DNA of 64,000 nucleotides from UBA1930 sp943371535 (lineage in GTDB: Bacteria > Bacteroidota > Bacteroidia > Chitinophagales > Chitinophagaceae). Location: positions 124,001-188,000 of the forward strand of contig CALRVE020000001.1 in the NCBI GenBank assembly GCA_943371535.1, in the 5' to 3' direction. Made by a program: the position numbers and the translations under genes. Position 1 is the stretch's first letter. The number at the start of each line of letters is the position of its first letter. Shown piece after piece: positions 52,443-61,794 of this stretch. Under the pieces are notes generated by a model. The model did not search any database. It was not told the DNA's origin and worked only from the letters and a program-made list of their open reading frames with translations.

Positions 52443-53405
52443 TTATTGTTTTGCTGTTGGCTTTTGTTTAACGTAACGCTTATCAGTTAAGGTTTTCATG
52501 AAAGCAACCAAGTCCAATTTTTCCTGCTTGGTTAAGCCTAATGGCACAGCCAATGTGCTATCTAAATTCAACGGATTATTTATAAATGCAGTGGGATTAT
52601 TGTAATATTCTACCACTTCTAGTAAAGATTTAAACCTGCCATCGTGCATATATGGTGCAGTAATAGCTACATTACGTAACCCTGGCGTTTTAAATTTTCC
52701 TAAATCATTGCTGTCTTTGGTAATATCAAAACGTCCTCTATCGTTTAATGCATTGCCATCAAATAAACCAATATTTTTAAAATCATCGTTGGTAAAATCA
52801 TCACCTCTATGGCAATCAAAACATTTGGCTTTATCGCCTACAAATAATTGTCGGCCTCTTTCTTCTTGTTCGGTTAAAGTAGCTTTATAGTCAAAAGCTA
52901 AATCAAATTTACTTTCACCAGTTTCCAAGGTTTTTTCAAAAGCTGCAATGGCCAATCCTAAATTTTTAGCATTGGGTTTTTGTTTAAAAATTTTGAGGAA
53001 GAGTTTTTTATATACCGCATTTTCATTCAAGCGTTTCACTGCTTCATCAATTGGTAAGCCCATTTCATCGGGATTTGAAATAGGCATTAATGCTTGTTCT
53101 TCTAAACTTGCAGCTCGGCCATCCCAAAAAAAATGAGGACGAAAAGCCATGTTTAACACAGAAGGTGTGTTTCGTTTGGTGGGTATTCCATGAATGCCCA
53201 TACTAAATGTTGCAGTATCGGCAAAGCCAAAATTGGGTTTATGACAACTAGCACAACTTACCGAATAATCTTTTGAGAGAATGGTATCGAAAAATAATTT
53301 TTCGCCTAGAGCTTCTTTAGAATTGATGATTTTATTAGACGTAAATGAAAGAACAATTGCCGAAATTGTACATGTGATACCCAAAAGAAGCAATAGCTTT
53401 TTCAT
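52443..53405 (-). CDS. Di-heme cytochrome c peroxidase family protein (MauG/CcpA)
   Basis: 320 residues, exported (hydrophobic N-terminus, residues 3-22). Two CxxCH heme c sites: CASCH in the N-terminal domain and CFDCH in the C-terminal domain. Other family features are TPSVLNMAF, FFWDGRAASLEEQA and APYMHDGRFKSL, the last carrying an axial-ligand candidate. It reduces hydrogen peroxide or carries out MauG-like oxidation. Located alone. Confidence 0.93.
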   Translation of the reverse strand: MKKLLLLLGITCTISAIVLSFTSNKIINSKEALGEKLFFDTILSKDYSVSCASCHKPNFGFADTATFSMGIHGIPTKRNTPSVLNMAFRPHFFWDGRAASLEEQALMPISNPDEMGLPIDEAVKRLNENAVYKKLFLKIFKQKPNAKNLGLAIAAFEKTLETGESKFDLAFDYKATLTEQEERGRQLFVGDKAKCFDCHRGDDFTNDDFKNIGLFDGNALNDRGRFDITKDSNDLGKFKTPGLRNVAITAPYMHDGRFKSLLEVVEYYNNPTAFINNPLNLDSTLAVPLGLTKQEKLDLVAFMKTLTDKRYVKQKPTAKQ

Positions 53406-53428
53406 GCTGCAAAAATATGCAAATGAGT

Positions 53429-53689
53429 TTATTGAAGTTTAGAAGTATTTTGTCTACCATCAAAAACCCTAAGTATATCTATATGTGTGTCACATTGTCG
53501 GCAATTTTCTAAATAAGGGGAGGGCTTGCCAATCAAAGGACTTTTACTTACTCTTTGTACTTTGCTCCAAACTTTGTCTCTAAAAGATGCAGCAATTTTT
53601 TTATTGAATTTATATAACAACCAATCAATAGTTACTTCAAATTCATTGGCAGCAGTGTTGGTCCACCTTATTTCCCAAATTTGCTCCAT
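53429..53689 (-). CDS. RelE/ParE-family toxin
   Basis: 86 residues, EIRWTNTAANEFE start and ILRVFDGRQN end, the typical layout of the ParE/RelE fold in Bacteroidota. Its ATG overlaps the end of the upstream antitoxin gene by 22 bases. Basic residues in the middle (KVWSKVQRVSKSPLIGK) and the conserved Arg near the end fit the fold. Its target (ribosome-bound mRNA or gyrase) cannot be told. Confidence 0.85.
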   Translation of the reverse strand: MEQIWEIRWTNTAANEFEVTIDWLLYKFNKKIAASFRDKVWSKVQRVSKSPLIGKPSPYLENCRQCDTHIDILRVFDGRQNTSKLQ

Positions 53690-53898
53690 ATTTTTTGCTG
53701 GATACTTTGGTGACTAATTGTTTGATTATTTGCTGATTCTTCTATGGCTTTTAATGTTGTATTTTTTTGTTCATTAGAGAGTAAATTCCACCAATCGCTT
53801 TTATCTAAAGATTGTTCTAATAATTGCACAGTATCTTGTAATATTTCTTCATCATTACAACTATCAATTAAGTGATGTAGTTTTTCTTTCAATCCCAT
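53668..53898 (-). CDS. Putative antitoxin of the ParE-like pair
   Basis: 76 residues, acidic and helical: MGLKEKLHHLIDSCNDEEIL opens, and the C-terminal half (TLKAIEESANNQTISHQS) resembles antitoxin tails that wrap the toxin. It precedes the toxin on the same strand with a 22-base overlap, the usual operon form. I do not recognise a DNA-binding motif. Confidence 0.75.
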   Translation of the reverse strand: MGLKEKLHHLIDSCNDEEILQDTVQLLEQSLDKSDWWNLLSNEQKNTTLKAIEESANNQTISHQSIQQKIWSKFGK

Positions 53899-53971
53899 AC
53901 AATAAATTTATATAAAATAAGCCCTTATCTTGTCAAACAAACAAATTAAGTTTACAACTTATTTTTATCAA

Positions 53972-55192
53972 ATGCCTGCAAAACGTAAAATAATTAACGA
54001 TCCAGTTTATGGTTTTATTACCATCAATCATCCACTGTTGTTTAGTGTAATTGCTCATCCATATTATCAGCGTTTACGTCGTATTCATCAAATGGCATTG
54101 GCTTATTTGGTGTATCCTGGTGCTGTACATACAAGATTACATCATTCATTGGGTGCTTATCATTTAATGTGTTTAGCTATTAACGAATTAAAAGATAAAG
54201 GTGTTGCAATAACAGAGGAAGAAGAAATGGCTGCAAAAGCTGCTATATTGTTACACGATGTAGGTCATGGTCCGTTTTCTCATGCACTAGAAAATAAAAT
54301 TTTACCTGGTATTCATCACGAAACGTTGAGCCTTCAAATTATGGAAGCCATGAATGAAGAGTTGAATGGTGCACTAAGCATGGCAATTGCTATTTTTAAA
54401 GACGAATATCCCAAGAAGTTTTTGCATCAATTGGTGAGTGGTCAATTGGATGTTGATAGAATGGATTACTTAACAAGAGATAGTTTTTTTACTGGCGTTA
54501 GTGAAGGTGTAATTGGCTACGATAGAATTATTAAAATGCTTACCGTACACAACGGCGAATTGATGGTAGAAGAAAAAGGTATTTACAGTATTGAAAAATT
54601 TTTAGTTGCCAGAAGACAAATGTACTGGCAAGTGTATTTGCATAAAACAGTAGTAGCTGCCGAAACTTTATTGGTAAATATTTTTAAACGTGTGAAAGAA
54701 TTAAGCACTACAGGCATTGATAATTTAACCACTGGTGGAGCTACAGATTTTTTCTTGCATAGTTTTAATGGTACAATGAATAGAGATTTATTAGAACAAT
54801 TTTGTGAGTTAGATGATATTGATTTTTCGTTTGCTATAAAACGTTGGAGTCAGCACAGCGATTTTATTTTAAAAACTTTGGCTACTAAATTATTGAATAG
54901 GCAGTTGTACAAAATTCAGCTACAATCAGAACCTTTTGATGAATCGGTAGTTGAAAAAATGAAGCAAGATGCTATAAACAATTGGCAAATTGATGCAACC
55001 ATGGTTGATTACTTTGTACAAACAGGTACAGCCAATAATACCATGTATAAAACCAATGATGAACGCATTAATATTTTATTGAAAGATGGAACTGTAAAAG
55101 ATATTTCTATGGTCGATAATCCACTTATTCATCAAACTATTTCTGCACCAATAAAAAAATTCTACATTTGTTCTTTGCCGTTTAAAGTTTAA
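53972..55192 (+). CDS. HD-domain hydrolase
   Basis: About 406 residues from ATG 53972 (MPAKRKIINDPVYGFI); an in-frame TTG at 53930 is less likely. Metal-binding residues of the HD superfamily are seen: RLHHSLGAYHL, then AILLHDVGHGPFSHALE, and later LDVDRMDYLTRDSFF. The layout is close to the dNTPase/SAMHD1-like group, which often hydrolyses dNTPs or related nucleotides. It precedes lpxD by 67 bases, an order I recall as common in Bacteroidota. Confidence 0.9.
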   Translation: MPAKRKIINDPVYGFITINHPLLFSVIAHPYYQRLRRIHQMALAYLVYPGAVHTRLHHSLGAYHLMCLAINELKDKGVAITEEEEMAAKAAILLHDVGHGPFSHALENKILPGIHHETLSLQIMEAMNEELNGALSMAIAIFKDEYPKKFLHQLVSGQLDVDRMDYLTRDSFFTGVSEGVIGYDRIIKMLTVHNGELMVEEKGIYSIEKFLVARRQMYWQVYLHKTVVAAETLLVNIFKRVKELSTTGIDNLTTGGATDFFLHSFNGTMNRDLLEQFCELDDIDFSFAIKRWSQHSDFILKTLATKLLNRQLYKIQLQSEPFDESVVEKMKQDAINNWQIDATMVDYFVQTGTANNTMYKTNDERINILLKDGTVKDISMVDNPLIHQTISAPIKKFYICSLPFKV

Positions 55193-55259
55193 AGTGGTTG
55201 GGTGTTCTTAAAACTACAAAAAACCTTAAACCACACAACCTTAAACTTTTGATTGACTT

Positions 55260-56300
55260 ATGACTTTTACTGCAGCACAAATAGCCATGTTAATAGATGG
55301 TAAAGTAGAAGGTGATGCATCAATAACGGTGACTGCTTTTGCCAAAATAGAAGAAGCCCAAGCTGGGCAATTATGTTTTTTATCGAATCCTAAATACGAA
55401 GATTATTTGTACTCAACCTCAGCATCTATTGTAATTGTAAATGAATCTTTGGAGTTAAAAAAAGCAGTAAGCTGTAGTTTAATTCGTGTAAAAGATGCAT
55501 ATAGTGCTTTTGCTATTTTACTTACCAAGTATCAAGCGTTGCAAACACAACAATTGCAGGGCATTCAGCAACCTAGCTTTATTGCCCCAACTGCAAAAAT
55601 TGGCAGCAATGTTTTTATAGCAGCCTTTTGTTATATTGGCGATAATGTGGTGATTGGTGATAATGTAAAACTTTTTTCAAGCGTTGTAATTAGCAACAAT
55701 GTACAATTGGGCGATAATACTATTTTACATGCAGGTGTTAAAGTATATAATGATTGTTTGCTGGGAAAAAATGTAATTATACATGCAGGAACTGTTGTGG
55801 GTAGCGATGGTTTTGGGTTTGCTCCTTTAGCAGATGGAACTTTTAAAAAAATACCTCAAATAGGCAATGTAATTATTGAAGATTATGTAGAAATTGGTGC
55901 CAATAGCACTATTGATAGAGCTACAATGGGCAGTACCATTATTAAAAGTGGTAGCAAATTAGATAACCTTATTCAAGTAGGTCATAATGCTGAAGTTGGA
56001 GCCAATTCTGTTATTGCTGCACAAACTGGTATTAGTGGTAGCAGTAAGTTGGGTAATAATTTAATGATTGGTGGGCAAGCAGGTATTGCAGGACATATTA
56101 CCATTGCCGACGGAACAAAAATTAATGGGCAAAGTGGCGTAAATAAAAGTATTACTAAACCCAATACTACTGTAACTGGTACTCCTGCTTACGATTATAT
56201 TGCAGCCTTACGCAGCCAAACTTTATCAAGAAGTTTGCCCGATATGGAAAAGCGTATTAAGGCTTTAGAAAAAACCATAGAACAACTTTTGAATAAATAG
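55260..56300 (+). CDS. lpxD: UDP-3-O-acyl-glucosamine N-acyltransferase LpxD
   Basis: The third step of lipid A synthesis. The 346-residue protein has an N-terminal uridine-binding domain (AGQLCFLSNPKYEDYLY) and a left-handed beta-helix of hexapeptide repeats (IGDNVVIGDNVKL, GSDGFGFAPLADGTFKKIPQIG). The family histidine is in QVGHNAEVG. A short C-terminal helix follows. Downstream of the HD gene and co-directional with lpxC. Confidence 0.96.
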   Translation: MTFTAAQIAMLIDGKVEGDASITVTAFAKIEEAQAGQLCFLSNPKYEDYLYSTSASIVIVNESLELKKAVSCSLIRVKDAYSAFAILLTKYQALQTQQLQGIQQPSFIAPTAKIGSNVFIAAFCYIGDNVVIGDNVKLFSSVVISNNVQLGDNTILHAGVKVYNDCLLGKNVIIHAGTVVGSDGFGFAPLADGTFKKIPQIGNVIIEDYVEIGANSTIDRATMGSTIIKSGSKLDNLIQVGHNAEVGANSVIAAQTGISGSSKLGNNLMIGGQAGIAGHITIADGTKINGQSGVNKSITKPNTTVTGTPAYDYIAALRSQTLSRSLPDMEKRIKALEKTIEQLLNK

Positions 56301-56327
56301 TGCAGGTAGATGATTTTGCCTTAGTTA

Positions 56328-59000
56328 TTACTGTTCTTTTTCTTTCTTTTTAAATGGGTTTAAATTTTTCAATAAACCTTTACCTTTTTCTTCTATATTC
56401 TTTTTAGTATCGTTGGGTGATGATATTGAACTGCTGTCATTTTTATTCAACAACTTTTTGGTTAACTCATCTTTTGCAGTTTTCAGTATTTCATTTTTAA
56501 CCGAGTTGAGTGTGTCTTTAATAGCAGCTTTAGCACTATCGGCTTTAGCTGTAGCAAAACTGGTAACCTGCGTTTTAATATCTTGTGCCAATGAAGTGGT
56601 GGTTTGCTTTAAGTTGGTTTTTATAGTAGGCGATAAAATGCTGCCACCCATTTTTACTTGTATAGGCACAATATCTCCTACTTTAACGGGCACTCCCTGA
56701 TTGCTGATTTGTTGGGCTAAATTGTTTACCAGGTTATTGCCTTTTTCACCCATTGAAGCTCTAGGAATTTTCATGTTAATGGTATAATCCATTGCTTGGG
56801 TTAAGCCATGTAAACCACCAATTTCCATTTCAATATCTTTTACTTTAACGGTAAATGGTTTTACTAAAACATTGCCATTGGCAAACTCAAAAAAAGCTTT
56901 AATGTCTTTAGCCGAAATGTTTTTTAACGCATTTACATTCAATGTTTGCGATAATTTATCTAATGGTTGAAAACTGCTTAATACGCCTTCTAGCATAAGT
57001 ACATTGCCTAAACCTGAAAGTGTATTTAAATCGGGCATCATGTTGTTGCCTAATTTTCCAGAAAGGTTTAATTGAGAGCTTAATTTACCAGCTAAAAATT
57101 TACCAATTGGCATCAACTTTTGAACGGTATTAAAAGCCATAAATGTTTTTTGAATATCCACATTTATTACATTATAGTTCAAAGCAATATCGGGTTTGGT
57201 TTTACTAGCTTTGGTAGAGTATGAGCCACTAATTACCACTGTTCCATCTAATGCATTGCCCTTTACATTATTCATGGTTACTGTTTCGTTAGCAATTAAT
57301 AAGTTACCCGATAATTGTTGAATATTCAATTTATCGTACACTACTTCTTGGGCTTTGGCATTAACCAAGAAGTTCAAATTATTCGGCACAATAAAAGGTT
57401 TGCTGGTGGCAGTGTTTTTGTTGGAAGAATCGGTGCTAACGCCCATCCATTCGTTTAGGTTAATTTTATCGGCAGTTAAATTAACTGCTCCATCCAATGC
57501 TTTATTTTGTAAGGCATATTCCAACAAATTGTTTACATAACCATTGGCTGTAAAATTGGTATGCATAAAGTTGCCAGCAACATTATTGAGTGTAACATTT
57601 TTAGGAGTGAAAGTCATTAATAAATTCTTCAATTCCACACCTGTAGGATAATCTGTTGAAGCATATTTAAACGCATTTAAACCAATAGTGCCTGCTGCAT
57701 TCATTTTATTGTATTGCTGTTTTTCAATGCTGCTTACATTACCACTCATGCTTGCATTGGCATTCAATATTCCTTTAAGGGTAGTGCCTGATTGCAACTT
57801 TACAAATTGAGTAATGCTCGATAAATCTAAAACGCCTTTAGCAGCAGCATCTACAAACATATTGGTAATTGGATTTTTTACTAGTAGTCTAAAATCAAAC
57901 GGGTCTGCCCCAAACTCAATATGTGCTTGTGGAATATTTACTACAGTATGATCTGTTACTCCATCAGGATTATCTACCTGCATGGTTAAATTAATATTTT
58001 GAACAGCTTTAGGCAAATCGGGATATTTAAAATAACCATTTTTTACATCTAGATGTATGTTGTAAGCAGGAATGCTTGTGCTATTGTAATTCCCTTTTAC
58101 AAATCCATTAAAAATGGCTTGTCCACTGGTTTTAATACTGGAAAAATTGTTTTGATAAATAGCAGGTACAAATGAAAGGATATTTTTAAAATCGGTTGAT
58201 GGGGCTTTGAAGTTTATATCCATTGCATAAGTACTATCATTCACTAATTGCAGAAAACCTTGAGTGGTTAATTGCAGTTCATTCAACTGTATTTTTTCTG
58301 TATTAAAACTGTATTTGCTGTTTTTGGTATTTACTTCAATAGCTGCATCAATACTGGTTTTTACTTGATTAAAATATGGAATGCCGCCATAACTAAAATC
58401 TACTGCATCGGCAGTGGTGGTAGTTGCTAGAGTAAAAATATCGGCTATAAAATTTCCTTTTCCTTGGTGGTTTAAGTTGGTAACTTTTGCTGTCATGGCA
58501 CTTGCGTCATCTCTATATTGCACAGTTCCATTTTCTATGCTGTATTTTTCTAAATTTAGTTGAAGGTTGTTTGCAGTAGTATCTGTAGTTGCAGTACTAT
58601 CGGGTTTTACAATATCCCAGTTGGCCAACCCATTGGCATGTACAATGGCATTTATTTGGGGTTGTTTAAGTACTATATTGTAAATTTTTATGTCTTTACC
58701 TTTTATAGCACTCATTAAATCTAAAGCAACATCTATTTGTTGGGCTTGTAATAAAGTATCTTCTGCAAACTCTCCTTTACCAACAATATGTAAATTGTTT
58801 AAACCAACAGCCAGCTTAGGAAAATGTCTAAAAATTGAAATATCAACATCTTTAAAATCTACTGTTGCATTGAGTTGTTGATTGATTTCGGTTTTTACTA
58901 AAGCAACAATTTTGCCTTTGAAGATATACGGAAGGGTGAAAGCCAAAACTATTAACACCAATAAGCTGATACCTACAATTTTGAGTATTTTTTTAAACAT
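56328..59000 (-). CDS. AsmA-family membrane-anchored protein
   Basis: 890 residues with one N-terminal membrane helix (about residues 5-27) and a long periplasmic region of beta-rich repeats. VDFKDVDISIFRHFPKLAVGLNNL near the start and the AsmA-like C-terminal region around LDGAVNLTADKINLNEWMG identify the family; the tail is Lys-rich. AsmA-like proteins are thought to move phospholipids between membranes or aid outer-membrane assembly. It is on the opposite strand, inside the lpx cluster. Confidence 0.85.
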   Translation of the reverse strand: MFKKILKIVGISLLVLIVLAFTLPYIFKGKIVALVKTEINQQLNATVDFKDVDISIFRHFPKLAVGLNNLHIVGKGEFAEDTLLQAQQIDVALDLMSAIKGKDIKIYNIVLKQPQINAIVHANGLANWDIVKPDSTATTDTTANNLQLNLEKYSIENGTVQYRDDASAMTAKVTNLNHQGKGNFIADIFTLATTTTADAVDFSYGGIPYFNQVKTSIDAAIEVNTKNSKYSFNTEKIQLNELQLTTQGFLQLVNDSTYAMDINFKAPSTDFKNILSFVPAIYQNNFSSIKTSGQAIFNGFVKGNYNSTSIPAYNIHLDVKNGYFKYPDLPKAVQNINLTMQVDNPDGVTDHTVVNIPQAHIEFGADPFDFRLLVKNPITNMFVDAAAKGVLDLSSITQFVKLQSGTTLKGILNANASMSGNVSSIEKQQYNKMNAAGTIGLNAFKYASTDYPTGVELKNLLMTFTPKNVTLNNVAGNFMHTNFTANGYVNNLLEYALQNKALDGAVNLTADKINLNEWMGVSTDSSNKNTATSKPFIVPNNLNFLVNAKAQEVVYDKLNIQQLSGNLLIANETVTMNNVKGNALDGTVVISGSYSTKASKTKPDIALNYNVINVDIQKTFMAFNTVQKLMPIGKFLAGKLSSQLNLSGKLGNNMMPDLNTLSGLGNVLMLEGVLSSFQPLDKLSQTLNVNALKNISAKDIKAFFEFANGNVLVKPFTVKVKDIEMEIGGLHGLTQAMDYTINMKIPRASMGEKGNNLVNNLAQQISNQGVPVKVGDIVPIQVKMGGSILSPTIKTNLKQTTTSLAQDIKTQVTSFATAKADSAKAAIKDTLNSVKNEILKTAKDELTKKLLNKNDSSSISSPNDTKKNIEEKGKGLLKNLNPFKKKEKEQ

Positions 59001-59236
59001 AACTTTATTTGAGAACGATTTGAGTTAAATTGATTGAAGATACTACTGCCTTTGCAAGTATTGTGCCTTGAATAGCAATCTTGGCTTTATTTTGGCTGCT
59101 TATGAAACCAATTAAATAGTTTTTATTGCATATTTAGTAAGTTGTTTACCTACAATCAACTGTAATTACCCAATTTGCACTTGAACACTTATTTTTGTTG
59201 GTACCATAAATAGATGACCAAAGAATCAACAGTACA

Positions 59237-59254
59237 AGCCGATAGCTATCGGCT
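59237..59254. repeat. 18-base perfect palindrome before lpxC
   Basis: AGCCGATAGCTATCGGCT is its own reverse complement. The palindrome type (CCGATAGCTATCGG) is dispersed in Bacteroidota. It lies in the 318-base lpxC leader. The rest of the gap shows only a possible TATTTTTG box at 59190-59197. Confidence 0.75.
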
Positions 59255-59318
59255 GTGCAAAGCAACAGAAGTTGAATAGCTATACAATTGTTGGTTACCC
59301 AAAAAGCAAACTTAAATA

Positions 59319-60728
59319 ATGGACGCAAATTTTAACCCCGATAAACAGCATACACTTAGTAGTGCAATTAATATTAGTGGCACTGGTTTACATACTGGTA
59401 TTTTGGTAGATATGACCTTGAAGCCTGCTAATCCTGGTTTTGGTATTCAGTTTCAACGAGTTGATTTACCCAATAAACCGATGATTAAGGCAGATTGTGA
59501 TTTGGTTACAGATACTAGCCGTGGTACTACTTTACAAATAGACGATGTTAAAGTAAGTACTGTTGAACACGTTTTAGCAGCCTTAGTTGGTATGGGGGTT
59601 GATAATACGTTGATTGAAATTGATGGTCCTGAAGTACCTATTATTGATGGTAGTAGTCAACCTTTTGTTGAACTCATAGCACAAGCTGGCGTTTTTGAAC
59701 AAGATGCTGCTAAAGCTTGGTATAGTATAGATGAAAATATTTATTTGTACGATGAAGCCAAACGTGTAGAAATGGTGGCTATGCCTGCAATTGATTATCA
59801 AATAACTACTTTAATAGATTTTAATAGTCCTGTTTTAGGTACACAACATGCTGGCTTAAAAACCATAAAAGATTTTAAAACAGAAATTGCTCCGTGCCGT
59901 ACATTTTGTTTTTTGCATGAATTAGAAATGTTATTGGAGAACGATTTGGTAAAAGGTGGCGATATTAATAATGCTATTGTTGTGGTTGATAAGCCAGTTA
60001 CCGATGAAGAAATGAATCGTTTGGCAAAAGCATTTAACCGTGAGAAAATTGAAGTAAAAAGCGAAGGGTATTTAAATAATTTAGAGTTGCGTTTTCCCAA
60101 TGAGCCTGCAAGACATAAACTATTAGACGTGGTGGGCGATTTAGCTTTAATTGGTTATCCTATCAAAGCTAGAATTATTGCCAACCGTCCCGGACATAGC
60201 ACCAATGTTGAGTTTGCTAAAAAAATTAAACAGTACATTAAAAAGAACAAGCATGTAAAAGATGTACCTGTTTACGATACAAGCTTACCACCAGTTTTTA
60301 CTTTACAGCAAATAGAAAAAGTGTTGCCACATCGTCATCCCTTTTTATTGGTTGATAAAATTATAGAACTCACCGATCAACAAATTGTTGGGGTAAAAAA
60401 TGTAACGTTTAACGAGTGGTTTTTTCCAGGTCATTTTCCAGGCAATCCGGTAATGCCCGGTGTTTTACAAATTGAGGCATTGGCACAAACAGGTGGAATT
60501 TTGTGTATTAACTCAATGCCAGAAGGTCAATACGATACTTATTTCTTAAAAATAGACAATTGTAAGTTCAAACAAATGGTTCGCCCAGGAGATACTATGT
60601 TGCTTAAAATGGAACTGAATGCTCCTATAAGAAGAGGCATTTGCGAAATGAAAGGAACCGTTTATGTGGGTGGTAAAGTGGCTACTGAAGCCATTTTGGT
60701 GGCACAAGTAGTTAAAAGAAATACTTAA
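59319..60728 (+). CDS. lpxC-fabZ: Bifunctional LpxC-FabZ (deacetylase/dehydratase)
   Basis: The fusion typical of Bacteroidota. Residues 1-315 are LpxC, the zinc-dependent UDP-3-O-acyl-GlcNAc deacetylase: HTLSSAINISGTGLH start, zinc ligands STVEHVLAAL and later HKLLDVVGD. Residues about 325-469 are FabZ, 3-hydroxyacyl-ACP dehydratase: LPHRHPFLLVDKI, and FPGHFPGNPVMPGVLQIEAL with the catalytic His and Glu. It couples lipid A synthesis to fatty acid elongation. 469 residues matches the family. Confidence 0.97.
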   Translation: MDANFNPDKQHTLSSAINISGTGLHTGILVDMTLKPANPGFGIQFQRVDLPNKPMIKADCDLVTDTSRGTTLQIDDVKVSTVEHVLAALVGMGVDNTLIEIDGPEVPIIDGSSQPFVELIAQAGVFEQDAAKAWYSIDENIYLYDEAKRVEMVAMPAIDYQITTLIDFNSPVLGTQHAGLKTIKDFKTEIAPCRTFCFLHELEMLLENDLVKGGDINNAIVVVDKPVTDEEMNRLAKAFNREKIEVKSEGYLNNLELRFPNEPARHKLLDVVGDLALIGYPIKARIIANRPGHSTNVEFAKKIKQYIKKNKHVKDVPVYDTSLPPVFTLQQIEKVLPHRHPFLLVDKIIELTDQQIVGVKNVTFNEWFFPGHFPGNPVMPGVLQIEALAQTGGILCINSMPEGQYDTYFLKIDNCKFKQMVRPGDTMLLKMELNAPIRRGICEMKGTVYVGGKVATEAILVAQVVKRNT

Positions 60729-60803
60729 GAACTGCTTAACATGCAGCGAAACCACTTAAAATTGCCTCTAATACCATACTTTTATTTTATTGAAACTAAT
60801 TAA

Positions 60804-61601
60804 ATGACGCATCCCTTTACCTACATAGACCCTAACGCTAAAGTTGCTTCTAATGTTAAAATAGACCCTTTCACCGTTATACATGGAGATGTAAAAATTG
60901 GTGAAGGCACATGGATTGGCAGTAATGTAACCATTATGGATGGTACACGAATTGGCAAAAACTGTAGTATTTTTCCTGGTGCTGTACTTGGTGCAATACC
61001 ACAAGATTTAAAATTTGGTGGCGAAAAAAGTACTGTTGAAATTGGCGATAATACCACCATTAGAGAGTTTGTAACAGTGAATCGTGGTACACATGACAGA
61101 GGTAAAACTGTGGTGGGCAGCAATTGTTTAATTATGGCTTACAGCCATATTGCACACGATTGTTTAATTGGCAATTCATGTATTTTAAGCAATAGCGTTC
61201 AGGTTGCAGGTCATGTAACCATTGGCGATTTTGCTATCATTGGTGGGGTAAGTGCAGTGCATCAATTTTCAAATATTGGTCAGCATACATTTATTGCAGG
61301 GGGTAGTTTAGTAAGTAAAGATGTACCTCCATTTATAAAAGCTGTACGTAATCCTTTGAGTTATGGTGGTGTAAATAGTGTTGGTTTAAAAAGAAGAGGA
61401 TTTAGTTTAGACAAAATCAACCATATTTTAGACATCTATAGAATCATTTATAATAAAGGTTTAAACACATCACAAGCAGTAGATTTTATTGAAGAAGAAA
61501 TTAGAGCTAGTGATGAAAGAGACGATATTGTGACTTTTATAAGAGAAAGTGGTCGTGGAATTATTAAACGTTTTACCAAAGGAGCCAATGACGAAGATTA
61601 G
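60804..61601 (+). CDS. lpxA: UDP-GlcNAc O-acyltransferase LpxA
   Basis: The first step of lipid A synthesis. The 265-residue hexapeptide-repeat trimer protein has HPFTYIDPNAKV, IGEGTWIGSNVTIMDG, GAIPQDLKF, the catalytic histidine region MAYSHIAHDC, and the C-terminal helices starting LKRRGFSLDKINHI. It starts 75 bases after lpxC-fabZ and is probably co-transcribed. Confidence 0.97.
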   Translation: MTHPFTYIDPNAKVASNVKIDPFTVIHGDVKIGEGTWIGSNVTIMDGTRIGKNCSIFPGAVLGAIPQDLKFGGEKSTVEIGDNTTIREFVTVNRGTHDRGKTVVGSNCLIMAYSHIAHDCLIGNSCILSNSVQVAGHVTIGDFAIIGGVSAVHQFSNIGQHTFIAGGSLVSKDVPPFIKAVRNPLSYGGVNSVGLKRRGFSLDKINHILDIYRIIYNKGLNTSQAVDFIEEEIRASDERDDIVTFIRESGRGIIKRFTKGANDED

Positions 61602-61794
61602 CCCCAACCCCTAAAGGGGAATAAATGCTTTAACTACTAAAAGAGTGAAAGGCATTTTTATGATGTCAGCTATTGTGCAAATTTCAACTTTACCGGCGTC
61701 GCACTCTTCAACGTTCTAATCTATATTCAACTAAATGAGCATTTACCCCAAAGAAGATAATTTTATAAACTCCCCTTCAGGGGCTAGGGGAATG
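61602..61794. repeat. Pair of CCCCAACCCCTAAAGGGG-type repeats around the ABC gene start
   Basis: CCCCAACCCCTAAAGGGGA is at 61602-61620 and its inverted relative TCCCCTTCAGGGGCTAGGGG is at 61771-61790. The second copy runs into the ATG at 61792. Between them is a gap with no gene, containing CTTTACCGGCGTCGCACTC, unexplained. Confidence 0.6.

Noticed and set aside
53429..55192. Defence island: toxin-antitoxin pair plus HD hydrolase next to each other
   Set aside because: The HD gene is on the other strand and belongs to a common housekeeping order with lpxD; nothing else defensive is nearby.
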